From assembly GCF_000189635.1 (NCBI RefSeq), contig NW_002476194.1, positions 53,974 through 117,973 of the forward strand: DNA of 64,000 nt. Reading direction: 5' to 3'. Below are positions 39,801 through 52,900 of the stretch, one piece after another. Positions within the stretch are counted from its first letter, which is position 1. Each line of letters opens with the position of its first letter. The stretch comes from Tetrahymena thermophila SB210. Its lineage: Eukaryota; Ciliophora; Oligohymenophorea; Hymenostomatida; Tetrahymenidae. Below the pieces are notes generated by a model. The model was not told where the DNA came from. It did not search any database and saw nothing but the letters and a program-made list of their open reading frames with translations. A program made the position numbers and the translations under genes.

Positions 39801-40930
39801 TATTTAGCCCTTTTCTTTTTTAAAATTGAAATTTTATCACTTATGTCTTGATTTAATTCTTAATCCTTTAAAATATTTTGATTATCATAAGTTAATATAT
39901 TAGTTTGATTACTTAAAATTGAAGTATCATTTATTTTCATTAAATATTAATCAATTAACATATCGCATGTAACTTAAGACTATTCCAATCTTGAAGTGAG
40001 TATTTCAATTTTTTATTCAATATCATCTTATTTATTTCCTATTTAATTCTATGAATTTAGCTAATTAAGGTTTATAGATAACTTTATTGATTTGGTACTT
40101 GATTACGCTTCTTCTGGAGGATATACACAAATTTAATATGGCTCTTTTAAATGCTCAATTAGATAATCTTAATATTAATATAATTCATAATCTTCTACCA
40201 TTTAGTAAGGTTGAATTTTAACGGATTTAACAGTAAATAAAATTTCTTATTCTTCAAATTTAAAAATTTGAGATCTTTTAGAACTATTCTACATTAAATT
40301 GAAGGGTATTTTAATATTATCATCATAGATAGACTTTTTACTTAAAAAGTAACTCAATTATTCTTATTCCTACAAAAATTATTCAACTTTTTAAACTCTC
40401 TATTCATTTGTTTTAGCATCTTTTTTATTCTTTAAATATCTACTCTATAAATAAGTTCTTTTATATCCATGTATATTATTTCTAATATCTTTTTATAATA
40501 AATAGATTATATGAAACACATTCTAATTTAAAAAATTAAATCATAATTTTGGAGTGTAAAATAATTTACCAATTTTTTTATCTCTCTCCAACTTTTCTCT
40601 AATGTAAATGTCTAAGTGAGAAGGAATATTCTTTCCAGATCTCTACATATTTTATTTTACTGATTATATTTTTTCTTAAACAGCGAGTTATGGCTACTCG
40701 ATTAGAACATAGTTTAAATACTTAATGATATTTTCTGTTTATTCAATCTAATTGTAAAGTTGTTAATAGTATTAATTTGGATCTAAATATGATATTTTTT
40801 TTAAACTTTCAGATTCGTAATATTTTTAGATAGCTTCATCTTCTCTTTTAAACTTCTCAAAAACACTTTGGCTATTTACATTAGATAGTAAAGCATAAGT
40901 AGATGTATTTGCTGAATCCAAATTATCCAT
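36867..40930 (-). CDS. Coiled-coil + PH + LRR protein, CARMIL-like layout
   Basis: Minus-strand gene, 7 exons: 40570-40930, 38978-40488, 38556-38922, 38456-38280, 38219-37780, 37697-37333 and 37269-36867. These add to 3624 bp, a protein of 1207 residues ending in TGA. The start ATG 40930 is preceded in frame by TGA. Residues 1 to about 740 are Gln/Lys/Glu/Asn-rich and mostly helical or coiled-coil. About 750-850 is a PH domain: FKFRWLELKQFTLIWYKS, then RNLVIEYD and a Trp before the C-terminal helix. From about 850 on come ribonuclease-inhibitor-type LRRs (LQNLVLDDCNLKDG, FQRLSFAGNQITDKGL, IDLDLSRNQF, LLSLRGNPLS). PH directly followed by LRRs is the arrangement of CARMIL actin regulators. The long N-terminal extension and the absence of a capping-protein motif that I could see make orthology uncertain. 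A lipid- and actin-linked scaffold role is inference. Shares a 505-bp divergent promoter with the TraB gene. Confidence 0.85.
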
Positions 40931-41435
40931 CCACTCTTCTTATCAAATATTTTTTTATATCGCAAATTAAAAAAATTTAATCACTTTATTAATTAATTGA
41001 TTAAAAATTTAAACAATAAAGATATGATAAAAAATCATAATTAATAATTTGATAAAAAAATATAATATTATTCATTTATTGAAAAAAGAAATTTATTTAT
41101 TTATTAATTTAATAAAGGTAATCAATTAAAATCTTATCAAATATTTAACTTTATGTGATAGAATTCAAATCATTTTTGGTATATGAAAATTTTGATAGAT
41201 TTTATTTTGTAAGGAATACTGTCCTGGTTGATAAAAATTTGATTGATCTTGGATTATTTTTTATGTTTTACATTAATGAGATTTTTGATAACTTTCCAAA
41301 ATTTTAGTTAAGATATTAAATTTTAAAAAATCTTTTTGTTCTCGAAAAATATATCTTATTGAAATTAATCAATAATTTAATATCTACCTAAGTATTTTAT
41401 TTAATTATAATTTGTGGATTTATCAGTAAATAATA
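40931..41435. promoter_or_regulatory. Divergent promoter region (PH/LRR gene and TraB gene)
   Basis: 505 bp between two divergent start codons (40930 on minus, 41436 on plus). It is AT-rich and no individual element can be named. In-frame TGA codons close both upstream frames (directly before 40930, and at 41286), which supports both chosen starts. Confidence 0.55.
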
Positions 41436-42882
41436 ATGAACTTTAACAAGTGGATTTAAAAATATTCACAAAACTTACTCAGATGTGGAACTTTTGATTT
41501 AGATAAGTAGTTTTACCATGAGGTAGATTTATGTGGTTTTTAAAACAAAAACAAACAATCTGCATTGGATCCATTTTCAGATTATCCTTCTGATTTATTG
41601 CAATATTAAGAGGAGTAGAAAGCTGGTATAGCTGCTTAAAAAAAGCAGATATTATCTAAAATTTATAGAAAATCTGAAATGCAATTAAAAAACTTGGCTA
41701 GATATTCACATTTTTAAAATTCAACTTCTGAAAGCGATTTATCAGATGATAAAAATATATCATATTAGCATGAATAAAGTTTTATAACGAAATACTTAAA
41801 GAGTGTAGATGGCAGAGAATATTTGATTAGTAAGTTTCTTAGTTTTAAAAGCTTATTTTATCTTTAAAATAACTATAGATGGTAAGCATTATTTTATTTA
41901 TTTATCTTGAATAAATAGTTGGAACATATCACTCTCTTTAAGAATGCTCAGTAGAAGTTATGAATCTTTTTAAGAAGTTTGATCCTGATAGTGTGGTTTT
42001 AGAATTATGTTAAAATAGATTTTATTCTCTAAATGATTCTAGTGGTAATACAAAGACTTAGCCACATAGAGTATATAATGATTTAGAAAAAGATCCAGAA
42101 AATTTATCTTTTCTTCTTAAATCTAGTGAATTTTAAGTTGCTTATGAAGCAGCTTAAAGATCAAAAAAAGGCTGTTAAATTATACCAGCAGATTTAGATT
42201 TATACTATATTTAAAATAGAACAAAATACTTAAGAGCCTAGTGCACATGCAATGTTAGGCAGTTTAGAGATAAGAACAGTCCTGTAAACAAATAAATAAG
42301 TTCAAGAATATTAAAAGATTTTTATTAGTTTTTAAATTTAAAAAAAGATGAAATAAGTTCTTTCGTATTTTTTCTTTGGCTTAATACCGTATATAGTCAA
42401 GAGAATGTTTGGTTACAAAATAGAAGTAAATGATTAAGTATAGAAGATGGAATAATTTTTAAGTTCAGAATCTAGACATTGCATTACAAACGTTGTTTAT
42501 TATGAGAGAGAATACAACATTTTAAATTACACTTGCAACTAATCACAGGGCTAGAAAATATTTAGTAAAGATATATCAATCTATTTATCTACTATAAATC
42601 AATCAAATAAAATCTAATTTAAAAATTTTTTTAGCAATAGTAGGTTACAGTCACTTGAATTAAATATATGATATGCTTTTAAAAAGAGAGGAAATACTAA
42701 AAGAATACATTTAGAATACAAAAGATGAATTTTAATTATTTTAATTTAAAGAAAATAACTTTCAAGAGATAAATTATGATAAATTATTTGAAAGAAATAA
42801 ATCTGTTGATGAATTATATTCTAAAATAGATTATAGCTTTAGACAATTTGAAAGATAACCTTATTGTGCAAAATTAGAGTGA
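41436..42882 (+). CDS. TraB/PrgY-family protein (TRABD-like)
   Basis: Exons 41436-41829, 41919-42425 and 42464-42882 add to 1320 bp, 439 residues, stop TGA at 42880. Introns are 89 bp (41830-41918) and a very short 38 bp (42426-42463), with phases 1 and 1. The TraB domain begins at about residue 125: REYLIIGTYHSLQECSVEV, then DPDSVVLELCQNRFYSL. These match the family's V-G-T-x-H-x-S and V-x-V-E-L-C-x-x-R motifs. Later come MRENTTF and AIVGYSHLNQI, the family's R-D/E and V-x-G-x-G-H-x-x-G-I motifs. His is kept at both GxxH-type sites, while the second Gly of the last motif is replaced. TraB proteins are metalloprotease-like in fold (Tiki relatives), and several sit on mitochondria. The N-terminal 125 residues are not conserved and could target the protein, but no clear signal is visible. 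Confidence 0.85.
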
Positions 42883-43861
42883 AAATATAGAATCATATTT
42901 TAATCTTTTAAAAATGTTTAGGAAATGTTTTTTTAATATTCTTTTAAGTATTAATTTATATTTTGTATTGTTTTCCTAAATTAAAATTTATCTAATTCTG
43001 ATTTTTTATAAATTTACCTTTTTATTTTTTTAAATCTATTATTAAGAAATTTTACTTTATCTTGCTAAAAAATATGTATGTTTTATAGTCAATATTTTAA
43101 TTTGAATAATTTATAATTGATTTTTTTTTAATTATATTTTAAATTATCCTAATACTGATTTTATAAATTAAAAATATCAAAATATGTTTTTACTTTTCAA
43201 AAAGAAAGAGAAGTACTTATTTTAATAAATGGAATTTAAAAATTAAATTAATAAAAGAGTTAACAAAAAATACATCAATATTAAAAAATTAATTTCATGA
43301 GTAAAAATCTATCTAAATTTAAATTTTCATTAAAAGAATATTATTTCTACTTAAGACAAACCTTGAACTAATCAAAGGAATTTATTTTGAAGAGATAGTG
43401 AAATTTTTTTAATGATATTTATAAATTGAAATTTAAAAATGTTTTATTTAATATTTACCAAATTTTCTTTATTATAAATTATGTTTGATATTTTAATTTA
43501 ATTTAACACTTTCTTAAGTTAGTTAATTAATTACAAAATAAAAAGAAAACACTTGCTTAAAGTAAACTGAATGAAAAAATAAAAGGTATTTTCACTTGCA
43601 TGATATAGATTATAACTAATAAGATTAAGGTATATTATTATTTTTTTTTTATTGAGAATATTATATTATTTTAAGTATTTATTTAAATTTGTATTTAGAG
43701 ATATCTAATTTATTTTTTAGTTTTTCATTAATATTTTATTGATTTTTGGATTAGATTAGATTAGTTTGAAATTTGTACAAAGTTAATCTTTAATTATTAT
43801 ATTCTGTCATTTAATTGTTATTAAAAACTTTTTATTTTTTAGTGAACTGGAATCAATCTAC
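42883..43861. other. Convergent intergenic spacer
   Basis: AT-rich DNA between the TraB stop and the RNA polymerase I subunit stop. It should hold both 3' UTRs. No gene is recognisable. Confidence 0.6.
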
Positions 43862-46800
43862 TCATTCAAGCTTAAAGGCAAGCTTGATATTCATAGCAGC
43901 AAGCTCGTTAGTCAAGTATCTTAATACAAAAGGAATTACTACTTTAGAACACTCAGCATTTTGGCACTTTCTGCATTTAGGTTTTGACTTTTAAACACCC
44001 TTATTGTAATTATAGAAACTATCAATAGCCTCACCACTCATTAAATTAGTATGTAGGTATGTTGAGACCAATGAACCACAACTATTACAAACATAACCTT
44101 CAGAATAATCTGAGCAGTTTAAGAATCTATCATGCATACAGAAGGAGATACCGTGAGAAAGAAGAGCATCTCTTTCCATTTCACCCATTCTAATACCACC
44201 ACCTCTCTTTCTACCTATTTTTTTATTTTTTTGTATATAATTAAGTAAGCTAGAAGACATATTTTTTTAATAATTACCTTTAATAGGTTGTTAAGTAAGC
44301 ATATCAACGGGACCAGTAGATCTTGCTTAAGCTTTATCTGAAACCTTTAATATATTATTAGAAATAACAATTAATTAACAATCTTTAACAAAAATTTTAA
44401 ATACCATGTGACGTAATCTTTGATAGTATACAATACCCATATAGATATCAACTTTCATCATGCAACCATATGTACCGCTATACATAACTTCGTTACCGTA
44501 ATAATTATAACCATGAGATTAAAGTTATTTACCGAAATAATTAACAATATCATCATCTTAATAATTTTAGAAAGGTTAAGTTTCTAATATATTTCCATTA
44601 AGAGCTCCAGATTTACCTGCCATACTTTCGATTAACATACCTTTTTTATTAAAATTTAATTAATTAGTTAATCTTCTTGAATAAAGAGTAAATTTACCAA
44701 TTGTCATTCTGGAGGGGAAAGCGTGAGGGTTAATGATAACATCAGGAGTAATACCACTTTCAGTGAAGGGCATATCGATATGAGGCCAAAGGACAGAAAG
44801 AACACCTTTTTGACCGTGACGAGATGAGAATTTATCACCAATAATAGGATTTCTGGGAATTCTAATTCTATATTCAACTCTTGGTTCTTTAGTTTTTTCA
44901 TCATGGACTAAAGCTATACCATCTAATCTACCTAATTCTGAGTCCTTGTGGTAGAAAGTTTTCATAGCATTTTTTTAAGTATCATATATTTAGAAGACAG
45001 CAGTGCCTTTTTTAATTACTGATCCAATAGCTGGAATACCATCACCTTCTAAACCTTCAGCGATTTAACTCTCTAAATAATTTTCAAATAGAAAATATAA
45101 ATTTTAATTAAAAAAAAGATTAAGATAATTTACTGTCAATATTTTTAACTTCATTCAACATCTTAAATTTAGAATTTTTTTCTTTATTTAATTCAGCAAC
45201 ATCGTATGAGTAGTTTTTATAGACACAACCATGTCCGAATCCTCTTTCGTATGATGATTTATTCAGAATCATAGCGTCTTCCATATCATAACCAGTATAA
45301 CTGATAACTGCAACGATAGCATTTGTTCCAGAAGGATAATCAGAAAGACCATAACTTTCAGGATCCATACCTTTAACCATAGGAATTTAACCATTTAATA
45401 ATCTATATATTCTGTTATCAAAGCGATAAGGGAAATTGTGCATAGAAGTACCCATAGTTTGCTTAGCCATCTAGCACTGATACATATTTCTAGGGGATTA
45501 GTTATAATTGAGGAAAGGAATTTAAGAAGGTAAAATTGAAAGAATGTATGAAGGTGAGAGTTCTTAGTATTCAGTATCGTTTCTAATATCTTCTTCAATG
45601 CAAGCAATAGAAAGATGGACTTATTCGAAAGGAGTAATCCATTCTAAGGCATTTAATTTCAAGTGCTTAACAGGACGAACAAAACGAGCTTCATTAGTGT
45701 GTAAAAAGATACCTGGGAAAATATTTTGTTTTTCAAGATTAAGTTTAGGAACATAACCGATTTCCAAATCAGCAGGGATTAAACGAGTAGGATCTTGCAT
45801 AATTTTTAAATATTTTAATGATTGGCAGAATGTTTATGCATTTTTAGATTCAATATAACCAATAACTCTACCATCAAGCATAATAGTAACAGAAGTAGGA
45901 GGGAATACGATAGACAAATCGTTTACAATAGGATTCATACCTATCTCAGTGCAGAGAGTTACTAAATTGAAGTGAATATTACCATCATACCCAGGTCTGG
46001 TAAGGGGTTTGCATGATTAAGAAATGTGATTTAACAAACCGCAAGGACCACCATCAGGAGTGTGCACAGGGCAAATGAAACCCCAATTTTCAGGTAATAA
46101 TTTTCTAACTGTTGTTGTTTTCATTTCTGTAAAATAAGCACCTCTATGGACACTTCTAAAGTGACTCAAGAAACGCATATTATTTAACTTATCAGCTATA
46201 ATTGTGAAACCTTTAGCCTTTATTATGATAGTTTTTAATCAATATAAATTTTTTTAGAAATGAATTTAAATATTACTTGCATGAGATCTAAACCAGTTTG
46301 GGATTTTAAATTACCAGTAGAGAGGAAATATTCAATTTTATTTCCAATAGAGCCTTAAAATTCAATGGCTTTTTTTAAGTAAGCGATATGAGGAATTCTA
46401 ATAGCTTCTTCGGGTCTAGAACCATCCTTAAAAACTTTAGCACGGATACCTAAAAGCATTTCTTCTAACTTTTCTCTTAAAATCATCATATAGAGATGAC
46501 CAGGTAAGAGGACTTCCTAATTTTGCAAAGAATCTAAGTTATCAGGACAAATTTCATCACTGACTAAGGCATATAATTTGCTAATCATAACACAAATAGT
46601 GTTGAGCTTATCGATGTTATTATTTAAGTGAACGCAAATGTTTTCATTCATGAAAATTTCACCAACTTGCTTATCAGTAATTTCTGGGTTAGTGATGTTG
46701 AGTACGACTCTGAAATTTTTACCTAAGTGAGCCAAACATTCTTCCTTAGTATTTAAACTCATTGCTTTACTACCCCTAATAAGTACTTCAACTCTATCAC

Positions 46801-48294
46801 TAATAGCACTCTTGCTGCTTTAACCTTTAACTAACTATTTAATTAATATTGTTTAAAATTTAATAACTCCTATTATATTACATTCATTTTAATTATTTTT
46901 TTATGTAAAAATCATTCATTAAACTATAATACTTAATAAATTTATCATTAAATAAAAATTTACTTTATTGTAAATTTGAAGGTCAGAAATATCAGCTAAA
47001 GCTTTAAGGATAACGATAGCTGGAATCAAGAATTCTTGCTTTCTGTGAAGAATACGCAAGAAAACAGAACCATCAGAAACATAGTGGAGAGTAATTGTTT
47101 TTGAGTATAAATCTTCTCTCACACACTTCATTTAAACTGCAAAAGGTGTGTAATTAGGACCTCTATTAACATAACCTGCTCTGATAAAAGCAATAGGATA
47201 ATTTCTTTTTTGAAGGATAAGCATTCTGACTATCTTTTCATTACCATTGACAATAAAATATCCACCAAATTCATTGCAATCTTCGTGAGCTTTCACTAAT
47301 TCCTTAGGAGTCATTTTTGCTAAATGGCAATGATCACTTCTAACGATGATAGGAATGTCGCCTAATCTAATATTTATGCTTTCAGGCTTTCCTCCATCAA
47401 TACTACGAGCTACCTTTGCGAAAAGAGGAGCTCCATAAGTCTTTCTTCCTATTCTACATTCTTCGGGCATTAATTTATTGTCTTCAGCTACACCTGAATC
47501 GGCTCTGATAGGAGTGCTAGAATATAATTATTAAAAAAGTTTAAAAACATTACAACTATAAGAAATTGTTTTTGAAATATCATTAAATTTATTTATCTAT
47601 TATTAACCTTATCATCCACCATCATCATTATTATCAAATATAAAAGTATCAAATAAATCATTCTATCTTAATGGAATTATAAACCTTGGAAAATAAATTA
47701 TTTTTGAAGATGGTTAAATTAGCTACTAAATATAAAGTATTGCTTAGACAATTTGTTATTTTATAATTCCTTTAAAAAAAAGTCAAAATCGAAAGTAAAT
47801 TTTATCATATTTGAAATAAAAATGATTCTATTCTATTAGTTTTTGTGGTATGCTGTCCTGTTTGTAAAGTAAATTAAAAAATGTACTTTTCTTTAAAGTA
47901 GAAGATTTCTTTTAAAAAACATTGATGGGACTTATAAATAAATTAGTCTTGTTTAAGATTTGAAAACCAAATCTTCAAAAAATACCACTTTTTGGTTTGC
48001 AGATGAAAGGTAATTAAACGAATAAATCATAATTAATTACGCTATTTCGAGGTTTTCAATCCAAACCTTCATAGATTTAAAGGGCAAGTAACTCTACTTG
48101 TATTCTTCAGATCTTTATTCTTTAATAATTTCAACTGGCTACAAGTACTAAGTGATTTTTTTTAATCCTTCATCGTAAATGAAGTTGAAAGAGTCTATGT
48201 GAGCAAAGGCAGCTTACTTAAGCTTTTTTGAAAAATCTAAATTTGATTGCTTTGCACGAGCAATATGATCTTCTCTACTTAATGATTCCTTCAT
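43862..48294 (-). CDS. RPA2: DNA-directed RNA polymerase I second-largest subunit (Rpa135/POLR1B)
   Basis: Minus strand, 8 exons: 48041-48294, 46964-47516, 46277-46834, 45134-46217, 44698-45072, 44405-44640, 44278-44344 and 43862-44214. They add to 3480 bp (1159 residues, TGA at 43864-43862), close to the yeast length of about 1200. This is the beta-like catalytic subunit that makes pre-rRNA in the nucleolus. Family blocks in order: [156 protein letters not shown], and a C-terminal zinc ribbon (CNSC...CRKC) ending [22 protein letters not shown] and [13 protein letters not shown] point to Pol I rather than Pol II or III. Introns 2-7 are 57-129 bp; intron 1 is 524 bp. All phases close. Confidence 0.97.
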
Positions 48295-49936
48295 GTTTAA
48301 TTTTCTTGATTCTTAATTTATTTATTTTAAGGATTTATTATATAAGTTAATTTTAAAAGATAGATATTTAATTATCTTAATTTATTCACTCTTCTTCTTT
48401 TCTTATTTTTGATTTTTTTTTGTTTGTTTACAATATCAAACAATGAGTTTTGCTTTAATTTTTGTATGTGTTTAATCAAGTCTTATAAAACCCTTATTAA
48501 TTCTAGTTATTTTTTATTTTTATCAATAAAAGACACAAATCAATGCCATTATGTCTTTGTTATTTTGCATTCATTTTTATTTATTTTTATTTTTAGTTTT
48601 GTTTATTTTTGCTTCTAATATTCACTTTCATTAATTTGTACTATTAATTTTATTTTCTTGCACAATAAATCATTTATTTTTGATCCACATTTAGCAATGA
48701 TTAACATTAACAAGCCATGTTAAACTTTAACGAATATATAAAATTTTTAGAAATTTTTTTACTTTATTATAAGAATTTTAGCAATTAAAATATTTTAGAA
48801 CAAATTAGTTTCTTAATTAAAATTAAAAATCATACAGAAATTAATTAAATTATTTTCATTCTTGAAATATTTCATAATAACAAATTATAATAAAATTTAT
48901 AATTAATTAAATGAAAAATTAATCAAATTGTTATTTAATTGGTTTATTATTTATCAATTGTTAAATTTACAAAATGCAAGAAAAAAAGTTAAGATGTTTT
49001 TATTCTCAAAATAATTTTTAATTTAAAAATCTAATCAAAAATTGTTTATTTATTTCCAAATAATAAATCTTATTAAAATTCAAAAACGCCAATGGTAAAA
49101 TTTTCATTTTTTAATTTGACTGCTTTAATTGATGGATAATAATAATAATAATAAAAACCCTAAGTATACTTTGAATAAAGTATTTAAGCAATTATTTAAA
49201 ATTATTTAGAAAAATGTTTGTAAATAATTTAAATTAAAATAAGACATACACTACCAAATAATATTTAAAGTATGAAATAGTAAAAATTAAAAAATGAACT
49301 AGTTCTAATCAAGTAAAAATACTGTTTAGAAAGTATAATTGACAAAATCAACCAAGACCATAAACTTAAAAATTGTTGAATGGTAATAATTTGATATTGA
49401 TAAGTATGTATGAAAGTAATTATATGAATAAAATTATTAATTAATATTTTCGATTGAGTTAGAAAAATAAATAGATTGGTAGATGAAAATTTAAAATTGA
49501 GAAATTATGGATTTAGATGAAATAATATAAATGCCTATTTGAATAAAGACAAAGTATTAAAAAATATATTTATGATCATAATCGATATTCTCAAATAGGA
49601 TTATTTTTAGAATTATATGGAAGTGAAGACTTGGATTTACTTTAGCGATAAATTATTATTAAGATATAAGCTTTTTTTATAGTTTTTAATTGAAGATTAT
49701 TTTTTCTAATTTATTAGTTAAATACTAAGGAACCAATAAAGAAATAAAGAAATAACAAACTTAGTATATATAGATAGTCCATAATTTATACCAAACTAAT
49801 AATAAGGACTGCAAACATTTTTGTTAGAAATTGAAAGCTATACTTCTATATTACTAGTATTGACCTCTTTGATAAATTAGTTTGAAGATAAATACCAATA
49901 AAACGAGTAACAATCAAAGGTAGAAGCATAAATTTT
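48295..49936. other. Divergent intergenic region (Pol I subunit and PIP kinase)
   Basis: 1.64 kb between two divergent start codons (48294 minus, 49937 plus). It is AT-rich; short ATG-led frames exist but close at TGA quickly (for example 49508-49533). It should carry both promoters and 5' UTRs. In-frame TGA at 49883 supports the downstream start. Confidence 0.6.
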
Positions 49937-52900
49937 ATGAGTAGTAAGGCAGATATTTAATAACAAAAATCATTTATTTCTCAAAACACAAAGAAATTGG
50001 ATGATTTATCTTTTGGCATTCAACCTCGCACATACTAGGATGATGAATTTTTATAATAAACAAAATTTAACTTAGATGAGGTAAAAACAATCAGAAAAAC
50101 ATACATAAAACATGCATACAAAGAGGATTTAATGAATAGAAAAATTTTTAGAAGCTCATTGGGAATACTTGGCATGGATAATGCTTGTTTTTTGGCTGAT
50201 AGAATATTTGATTTAATTGATAGTGACAAAAATGAGTGGATTAGTTTTATGGATTTCCTGAAATACTTAGATGTCATTATGAATAGGGATGACATTAAAA
50301 AAGCATAGATGAGTTTTTAGTTTATTGATCGTGAAAATAAGGGCAGAATTCTTTATGAGGATATTCAGTACCTAATACAAAAAGTAGCTCTTTTTTGGAA
50401 AGAATTAACAGGATAGATAGTTGTACCTTAGCGCTAACACATAGATGAAATATTTAGGGCTTTGGATCCAAAGAATACTGGAGAAGTGCGTCTAAGTGAT
50501 TTTTAAAAGATGTATTACAACCAGGATTGTTACTTTTAGTGGTTTGAATTCTTTAATCAAGATGAGTTAACAGAAAATAAAATTGCAAAAATTGAAAACG
50601 AAGAGATAGTAAAATAGAAAGATTAGCTCTTGAAGCTTCAAATAGAGGCAAATCTTAAAAATATAGAATAAGAAATAGTTTAGTTGACTGTCCAGCTTAA
50701 TAAAGTATCAAGTAAATTTAAGGAACTTTTATAGAAAGAGCATAAGAATACAGTTACTAAATTAAAATAGAAGTAAGTTCCTCTTATCAAACTATAACAA
50801 GTTTAGTAAAAGTAACAATCGAACTAATCAACTTCAAGATAAGTTTAGTAGTAACAACAATAATAAAATGCTAACTATATCTAACTTAATAAGTCCAGTA
50901 ATTAGATAGATTTAGGTTCTGCAACAAGGAGATAGAAGATTGATCAAAGTTAAGATTAATACTAATCAAATAATTTACAAGAAAAAAAGAAAGATTTAAA
51001 TAATCTTGAGAAGAATAAAAAAAATGTTTTTGAACACGTAGTAAATTAAGGATAAACTTTTAACTAAAGTAAGCGGTCAAGCAATATCTAAACTCAATCC
51101 TCTCCATAAGAAAAGAGAAATTCAATATAAAAAAACGGAGAAAATACAGTGGAATTCTAAAGCAATTCATCAACTTCTTCAATATTAATAAATAGTAAAA
51201 AATTTAATTAAAACTAGCAACAAATTAATGATGTGAATTTACTTAAAAAGTTTCATCCGTCTATTGACTTTTCAACATCGTCAACAATGACCTTGAACTT
51301 ACTTGCCAATATGAAATTACAGTAGCCTCATTCTAATGGGAGAATTTCTATTTTTAACTAAAACAATGTCTCACTCGATTAGATTAAGGCAAAACAAAGC
51401 GTCGTTTAACCAGTACATAATAATCTAGAATAAAGCAATATCAAAAATAGCTCTAATTTACCAAGTTATAGGAATTAAAATATCATCACTAATTAATCTG
51501 TTACACAAAATTATTCCTAAAGAAATAGTGGTGCTATTTTTGATTAATCAGCTTATTATGAATTAAATAATTTTAAGGCTGCATAAAAACAAAAATAAGA
51601 GCAATCTAATTCTTGCTCTTTTTCAATTCTTTCTTGCGGTGGGTTAAAAGATGTGGCAGAAACGAAAAGTTTAGAAGCTGTTGTTGAGTAAAAGACTAAC
51701 AGAGACGAATCTTCCACCACAAGAACTAGGAGAAAGCACAAGATTTTTGATTAAATCGCACCTCAAAGAAGCTAAGAACTAGCTCTTAACTTTCTAAGCT
51801 TTAATGATCAACAAGGCTAACAATAACTTAGGCAAGTTAACAATAAAGAAAAAATATTTAATACTTCTGCTGTAATCGTCAGCAATAACTCTAATATCAC
51901 AAAAGAAGAGGCATAAAACAATAAAGTCTTCAATAATTAATTTCAAAATTAAACCTAAAATAATAAAATTGTGAATAATTAAAATTAAACTCAAAATTTT
52001 GATAAATCTATAAATAATTCGTTTTTAAATTAACAAACTCCCTCAAATAATAACAATAAATAATTAGAAAATCAGCAATAAAATATTAAAATTAATTTAA
52101 ATTCTGCTGTTCCTCAACATAACTAAAACTTAAATAAATAAGATAACTATGCCAAAATTTACCAAAATTCCTAAAAAGAATTAAATGATATAACTGAAGA
52201 CTTAAATAATTAAATCCCTATATTTAATGGACCACTCAAAATCGAGCTACCAACTGATTAGAATTTAGGAGATACAGATCCTTTAAGCGAAGATGAAACT
52301 GACTACAGAAACAATAGGCCATTCTAGGAAGCAAAATTTCAAGTACTTGAGCACTAAAATAGCATTATAAGCAACAATTCACCTAAAAGAGATGCGAATA
52401 TATTTGACACAAAACAGTCTCCTATATCTGGTATAAGCAGCTAAAGCGATGTAATATAAAATTTAATTAAAAGAAATAACTAAACAAATAGCAGTCTCTA
52501 ATCTCCTTATTTAAGAAACCCTAAATTATATCTCGAAAATAGCTATTCAGAATTTAACAGCTAGCCTGAAAACCTGAAGCAACCGTTAAATGACTATTCA
52601 TAGTATTCGGAGGCTTACCTAGATCAAGAAAGCGAATTTAAATCGAACATAGAAAATAACTTATAAAATATGTCAGCTGTTGAGTATATTGCAGAAGAAT
52701 ACAAAAAAATAGAAAAGCAAATACAAGGATATATTGAATTAATAGCTGATTATCAAAAATAGTTAGCTGAATTAGAGGAAAAAATGAATACAAATAAAAT
52801 TGTAAAGTATGTCAATAAGAATGGCAATAAAAAAATATAAGAATTAAGTTAATCTGCGATAAGAGAAGAGTCCTTTTAGAATTCATTAGAGTCATACTAA

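Noticed and set aside
41878-41881. A 3-bp micro-exon (ATG) flanked by TATAG and GTAAGC inside the TraB gene
   Set aside because: A single 89-bp intron (41830-41918) gives REYLIIGTYHS, which fits the family as well as or better than the version with an extra Asn-Val. The simpler model was kept.
45395-45607. 70-codon minus-strand ORF
   Set aside because: Wrong frame inside exon 4 of the Pol I subunit gene; the correct frame carries [16 protein letters not shown].
51556-51994. Minus-strand ORFs of 61 and 66 codons
   Set aside because: Antisense to the intact 1609-codon EF-hand/PIPK frame.
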